This document shows positions 59,161-64,000 of a DNA stretch of 64,000 nucleotides, in pieces. Under the pieces are notes generated by a model. It was not told the origin of the DNA. It saw only the letters and a program-made list of their open reading frames with translations, and ran no database searches. Source of the DNA: Salarias fasciatus (taxonomy: Eukaryota; Chordata; Actinopteri; Blenniiformes; Blenniidae). Every line of letters starts with the position of its first letter. The stretch's first letter is position 1. The stretch covers positions 2,776,378 through 2,840,377 of the forward strand of contig NC_043755.1 of the NCBI RefSeq assembly GCF_902148845.1. The letters run 5' to 3'. Position numbers and translations under genes: made by a program.

Positions 59161-62100
59161 TCATTAACACTGAAGCAAGTCATCCAAACAGGACATGATC
59201 CCGGCGCTGCAGGGCAGGAATTCTGCTGGAGCAAAAAAAAAAAAAAAAAACTCTGTCGTCTCTAACTGGAAGCAGCTGCCCACTGGGAAAAGCACCACAA
59301 ATGAAAATCATTATCAGCTGGGGGACAGACCAGACACTGCTGCGCTCCACTTCAATGAAGCTGCCGTCCATTTAAAACAAAGAGAAATCACATGTACGGC
59401 ACACACATGCACACGGCCCTATTGTAAACTGTCGCCAGTCTGTCTGCCGGTCTCCCTCCTTGTATCTATTTGTCTGTAACTCTGTTTGACCTGTTTTTTC
59501 CTGACAGTGATTATTAACTACTGCGTCCTCTCTTAAGAACAGTTGCATCCGTCTTCCCCTCCACGCTTCGCTGCTTATTCCTTTGTCTGTTTCCCCTCCC
59601 ATCTCACTCCATTCCTGCCTTTACAACAGCGGTAATTACTCCCGAGCTGGAGACCTTTGATCAGCCAGAGCTCAATTCTTTATAGAGCTACCGGTGTTAC
59701 TGTGTGTGTGTGTGTGCATATGCGTGCGTGTTATTTTCCCAACATTGCACGCCAAGTATTGGACTATTTTCACCTGAACAAACGCCGCTCACCTCATAGA
59801 TGTGAGTGACTTGTGGTCCGACGTCGTCCTCTCTGACCGGCTTCTCTTTGGGCTCCCAGTTTGGGAAGGGCAGCACCACCTGAGAGGGGTGAGACACGCT
59901 GGGGGCGGAGGACAAACATCTCACTTATTATCATTAATAGATCAGGGGGTTGAGAGTCACGTTCGCGCAATACTGAGTTTGTGGATAAAAGACTGTGATG
60001 ATTCAGCTAACGACTGCCTTGCTTTCATGATCTGTTCACTAAACCCACAATTTTGCTTTCGAGAGGTGACACCTCTGAAAAAGACCGCTTGGTTAAAATG
60101 CATCGGGTTCAGTTCAGTTCACAAAGATAAATTTGCTCCGGGAAGAAACCATCTGGAGCCATTACGATATGAACACACATAAACAAGGACAACTGAGTAA
60201 ACAAAACACAACCAGTAACTATGACCACGCTACATTTTCTCACCATATCATGGAAACGTTACTGTTTTGTACAAGTGAGCACAATAAAAGATTTCTTCTT
60301 GAAGAAACAAGAAACTTATTTCAAACTTGAATCAGTTACACATAAATCATTTGCACAGGATAATAATTATCTATCCTCTACACGCTGTTCATCGTCGGGT
60401 TGCGGTCTGCTGGAGCTGATCCCAGACAGAGAAGACTCCAGAGAGACAGACAGACAGACAGCCCCACACAGACACATCGAGGACAATTAAAAGTCATCAA
60501 TTAGTCTGAAACCAATGTTTCTGAAGCACGGGAGGAAACTGGCGTACCCAGGGAAAGGCCACATAAACACAGGGAGAACATGCAAACTCGGCAGAGAGAG
60601 ACTCCTCACTTGACCGAGGGGCCGCCTCACTATAACCTTGCATAGCAGATGGGCCTGCCTGATTCAGTTCCTAAATCCTGCAGATCCCATCTTGTAGCGC
60701 TCCATAGACCAGTGATTTCACCGGGTTAAAATGTTGCCGGCCCAATCAGGGGAAAGAGGCGGGAGCTACGGGAGGAGCGGAAGTGACGAGAAGACGTGAC
60801 GACAGAGGGAAGCGCATGAAAGTTTGAAAACAATGGCGGCATGCGAAGCGATCTCCTTGGACATGGCAATATCTGCAGTTTTAATAAGAAAGCGACTCAA
60901 TTTCTTCTTTGAAAGAGGAGCACAGAATATCACTTAAAGTCTTTTTGTCAGGAAACGACGTCTCCTGCTTCTCAGCAGCAGCGCACGTAAGCTCCGTCAC
61001 ACCGTGGCTTGATGCGGATTAGTCTGTGGTGAGTGTGTCGCGTGTCAATCAGAACGGTCGTCCAATCTGCTTCTTCTTTGGTTCGAACGGTCGTCCAATC
61101 GTCAACTACGGATTGTTTTGAAGGTCCCGCCTCTGAAATCAAATCGGAAGAGCGGCTACCCAGATGGACTTGTGAAATATTTCCGTGGCGGACATATGAA
61201 ACTGTCCATCTGGCGTGTCAGGTTAGCCTCACTATGAGGCATCAGAAATACGATCGTTCTCAGATGGAAATGTAAAAGATGAAAAGCTCATTCAGCTACT
61301 TCAATGAAAGCTGACCTACTGGAGACGAAACCTGAATGTAGAAGGCCACAACTGCAGTTTCATTTTGTTGTCGTGCACACAAACATTGTACATCGCAACG
61401 ACAATAAATTCAAGAGGTGAAAAGCATAACAGTGCATGTGAGATGCACATGGAAGCAGGGCAGCTGTTCTGAACGCTGGAATGTAGCCTTTCTTTCTCTC
61501 ATCCCGGGTCGTCGTGTGTTTGTGTGTACAGCTGACCACACCCTAACCAGGCCATGCAAAGTCTGCTTCAAACTGTGGCTCCGTGCGTGGCGCTCGTGTG
61601 TGTTACCGGGCGCACGGACGTCTGTGGACATGTCAAAGGCCATGTGCACATGATTTAGTTCAAATGCATTTCAGGAAGTTTGTTTTCATCCCGTTTTACA
61701 TCTGCGGATAAACAGGGCGCACAAGCTCCAGCGTCTATAAAGGAGCAGTAATATCCTGTAAAACAATCACAGAATCTGGAATATGATCAGCTGTGTCCTT
61801 TCAAAGAAGAAGTAACAACAAAGAATCTGTCACTGCTGTGTGAAAATCAAAGGTGCCTTTTTTTTTTGTTCTGTTTTCTAGCTAAGGCTTGTCTGGGCGC
61901 CTCTTAGTGTCAGCTTGATCCAGGCCCCAAGACCTGGACCACCACCCAACCGAGCTACGCACGGCATCCCATCCTGCTGGCCCCTTTCACACAATGTAGC
62001 CACGACGAGCCCCCCCCTTCACCTCTGCTGCGTGTTATACACACATGTATGTGTATGTGGAGGTTGCCGCATGCACAGTTGCTTGACTCACCCGCGTAAA

Positions 62101-62618
62101 TCCAGCTGGGCGACGGCAATGATGGAGAGGTTTAAAGTGACCAGGTTGCTGTCGGGGTTATCTTTGTTGGAGCTGTGGAAACATACACACACCATTTCAA
62201 AACAAGGAATAAATTAAAACACAAGCAACACTAATCAAGAGGATGGGGTAGTCAAAGAAACATGAAATAGAAAGTCACATCTTTTTTTTATACGTCCAAA
62301 ACATTTAAAACAAGGTCATGATGCAGTTTGAAGGAGGGAAAAAAAAAGAGAAACATGAACTAAAACTGCCTTTTTATGTTCAGCTGACTGAGAAGAAATC
62401 CCCGAGCATTTAACCATCTGTATCTAGTGATGTATCAAAATTAATGCACCGAGGCAAACAGTGGGTGTGTTGTGCGGCGCTCGTCTTCTGTCTGGGGCTC
62501 CTCTGGGCCATCTGTCATCTTTTGTCTCTGCGGTTGGTTTCATCAAACCACAAACAGTGACGGGACCGGGACAGACACTGGACTTATTTACATGGGTCGG
62601 ATGAAAGACAAACGGCTC

Positions 62619-62669
<51 letters not shown>

Positions 62670-62791
62670 AATGGGTTGGAGGGTGTGCGTGCGTGCCGGT
62701 GGGCGTGTCACCTGTGGATCTGCAGCTCGAAGCTGATCTTCGGTCCAGCGTCTTCCAGCCTTTGAACCTCAAACCTCAAACCGACAGACAG
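55299..62791 (-). CDS. itga8: integrin alpha-8, 3' part (nine exons, 5' end outside window)
   Basis: Alpha chain of the RGD-binding receptor alpha8-beta1 (mesenchyme, kidney, neurons). Exons in transcript order: 62791-62712, 62172-62092, 59898-59793, 58749-58591, 57050-56934, 56803-56690, 55778-55677, 55590-55468 and 55388-55299. All junctions are GT-AG and in phase, giving 323 C-terminal residues (972 nt with the stop). They cover the calf-1/calf-2 region ([49 protein letters not shown]), a furin-type heavy/light chain cleavage site RRHKRS, the membrane helix [19 protein letters not shown], and a tail starting [11 protein letters not shown]. That tail is the alpha-8 form of the GFFKR motif and separates it from alpha-5 and alpha-V. 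The N-terminal propeller exons must lie beyond 64000. The gene appears intact. Confidence 0.93.
55868..55985 (+). mobile_element. possible hAT-type relic in itga8 intron
   Basis: CAGGGGTGTCAAATATAAGG followed by GGCCTGAGGCCCAAAAC resembles the left end of a common vertebrate hAT non-autonomous element that begins CAGGGGTGTCAAACT. No matching right end was found, so it is a fragment at best. Confidence 0.35.
58756..58785 (+). repeat. (GA)n microsatellite
   Basis: GA run just upstream (in transcript sense) of the acceptor of the itga8 exon at 58749-58591. On the transcribed minus strand it is a (CT)n polypyrimidine tract and probably serves that acceptor. Confidence 0.85.
59086..59158 (+). repeat. 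(CA)n microsatellite
   Basis: About 36 CA units in an itga8 intron. Confidence 0.97.
60362..60640 (-). mobile_element. tRNA-derived SINE copy, minus strand
   Basis: Complement of the full element order: tail (TATCCTCTACACGCTGTTCA, GCTGGAGCTGATCCCAGACA), middle (GGAGGAAACTGGCGTACCCA), and head-proximal part (GGGAGAACATGCAAACTCGG). It lies in an itga8 intron. A short ACAG repeat has expanded inside it. Confidence 0.6.
60710..61290 (+). mobile_element. possible Harbinger-type (HARBI1-like) transposon remnant
   Basis: A GC-rich island in an AT-rich intron carries a short open frame (60833-60937) reading [20 protein letters not shown] and ending after 34 residues. Downstream are a duplicated AACGGTCGTCCAATC (near 61050 and 61086) and an inverted pair AGATGGAC/GTCCATCT. 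The small ATG exon and the GTCCAATC blocks recall fish PIF/Harbinger elements, but I could not find clear terminal inverted repeats. It could instead be an unrelated intronic promoter. Confidence 0.25.
62620..62660 (+). repeat. (GT)n microsatellite
   Basis: About 20 GT units, 52 bases from the itga8 exon at 62712-62791. Confidence 0.96.
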
Positions 62792-63038
62792 CTGCGCAGG
62801 AGCGAGGAGTAAAAACAGAGAGAAAAGAGAGGCAATGTAGTGAAAACATGACAGAAAAGAGGAGAACACACACACACACAACAAAAAACATGAGGTTGAG
62901 AGGACAGATAGCCAGAAATAAGATGCGTCTGGACATCAAAAGCCTCATGACGTCCAAGTGTCCAGAAACAGACAGTAAAGTCCCTGTTAGACAGAGCCTT
63001 CCCGGTTCCTTCATCAGAGGAATATGTGGGTTTTGTGA

Positions 63039-63041
<3 letters not shown>

Positions 63042-63099
<58 letters not shown>
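63042..63099 (+). repeat. (GT)n microsatellite
   Basis: About 29 GT units in an itga8 intron. Confidence 0.97.
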
Positions 63100-63100
<1 letters not shown>

Positions 63101-63255
63101 CCCTGCTGATAATGGCGAAGCATTTTAAATCTTGAGAAAATCCAGACAACAGACACACACTTAAAAGCCACAGTTAAGTTTCTTGTCTGTTCTCGGTTTT
63201 AATCCCCTGTTCACCAGGCTAACTCAAAACACATGGAGGATTTGGTTCATCATCA

Positions 63256-63261
63256 GTGTGC

Positions 63262-63319
<58 letters not shown>
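63256..63319 (+). repeat. (GT)n microsatellite
   Basis: About 31 GT units with GTGC variants at the start, in the same intron. Confidence 0.97.
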
Positions 63320-63321
<2 letters not shown>

Positions 63322-63425
63322 ATGAGATCCTCAGAAGATCAGGTCAGCCACATGATCCAGAAAGGGAAATGACAGATTGCAGACTTGCTCTAACACCTCA
63401 AGAGAGACGGGCCCGAGTCTCTGTG

Positions 63426-63428
<3 letters not shown>

Positions 63429-63474
<46 letters not shown>
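63429..63474 (+). repeat. (GT)n microsatellite followed by (GA)n
   Basis: About 23 GT units running directly into a short (GA)n at 63475-63486. Confidence 0.97.
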
Positions 63475-63487
<13 letters not shown>

Positions 63488-64000
63488 TGTGTGAAGATGG
63501 TGTGCTGAACTACAAAGTCAGGTTGTCTTTATGGGACACATTAGGCTGGCTGGAGGACATGAAGCAGGCTCGGGAGATCTAAAGAGAAAGGCACTCAGTA
63601 AGTATGAGCCGTTCAGAGTAAAGTCGTCCCTATCAGCTCCCTGCCACAGATAAACGGTGGCAGCGGAGCAGTGATAGGACGATGGTGGCCAACAGTGTCC
63701 TAAAATCTGCTTTTACAGCACCTGATGGCGAGCCTGAACTTATATTTGTTACAGCAGTTTGTGGTTGAGAAAATAAGTCAAATAGTGTGCTGTATGTGTA
63801 TTCAAAAGAATCCTCATCGGCCTATTGGTTTTGAATGAATATTTAGCTTTAGTGTTTACGTATTGTCTTCTTGGCAGCTATAAAGCTCTGTCACAGTGTG
63901 TACAGTCATGATTTAGTAAAACAACCATTCTCTGGAACAATAGTGACAGCAGTGGTTTCATGCTGAAGGTCTTAGAGGTTTTGATTGTTGTACTTTTGGG

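Larger units (their letters stand above)
62792..64000 (-). other. itga8: itga8 intron running off the window
   Basis: No further itga8 exon was recognised in the last 1.2 kb. Three more (GT)n tracts dominate the sequence. Confidence 0.5.

Noticed and set aside
18087-63474. Poly-Cys/Val, poly-Thr/His and similar open frames over (CA)n/(GT)n tracts
   Set aside because: Dinucleotide repeats are open in several frames; none of these is coding.

Overview
The window is nuclear DNA of a ray-finned fish, almost certainly a teleost. It has GT-AG introns, long (CA)n/(GT)n microsatellites, fish-type SINE and LINE debris, a hAT MITE, and seven vertebrate protein-coding genes. No prokaryotic, organellar or CRISPR-type structure was seen. 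The species cannot be named from the sequence alone. All identifications rest on protein motifs read by eye and remembered human orthologues; no database was searched.

Layout, left to right: upp1 (+, 1396-4066, uridine phosphorylase); stmn2 (+, 5923-8480, neuronal stathmin SCG10); hey1 (-, 11432-12866, Hairy/E(spl)-related bHLH repressor, tail-to-tail with stmn2); about 11 kb of non-coding DNA; fabp11 (+, 23848-24525, teleost FABP4-like lipid carrier); a LINE 3' end and SINE debris; fam8a1 (+, 27312-29196, RDD-domain ER protein); about 10 kb of non-coding DNA; atxn1 (+, coding 43944-47214, with a probable non-coding first exon near 39.7-40.0 kb and a 3' UTR of about 4.5 kb); and the 3' part of itga8 (-, 55299-62791, whose 5' exons lie beyond the right edge). 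The four fully contained multi-exon genes upp1, stmn2, hey1 and fam8a1, together with fabp11, assemble into complete proteins with consistent splice phases (310, 179, 315, 328 and 134 aa). atxn1 gives 830 aa and itga8 a 323-aa C-terminal part.

The genes are not an operon and do not share a pathway. Their association is chromosomal: STMN2-HEY1-FABP4 is a linked group on human 8q21, and FAM8A1-ATXN1 on human 6p22. Here the two groups are joined, with upp1 (human 7p) and itga8 (human 10p) at the edges.

The most interesting signals are regulatory or mobile rather than a new protein system. They are: convergent CTCF-like motifs bracketing hey1; a single-base-loop G-quadruplex just downstream of the probable atxn1 first exon; Pumilio and miR-19/101/130 seed matches in the putative atxn1 3' UTR; an almost perfect double-CRE palindrome 16 bases before the fam8a1 start; and a 214-bp hAT MITE with an intact 8-bp target duplication. 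I found no convincing wholly novel biological system.
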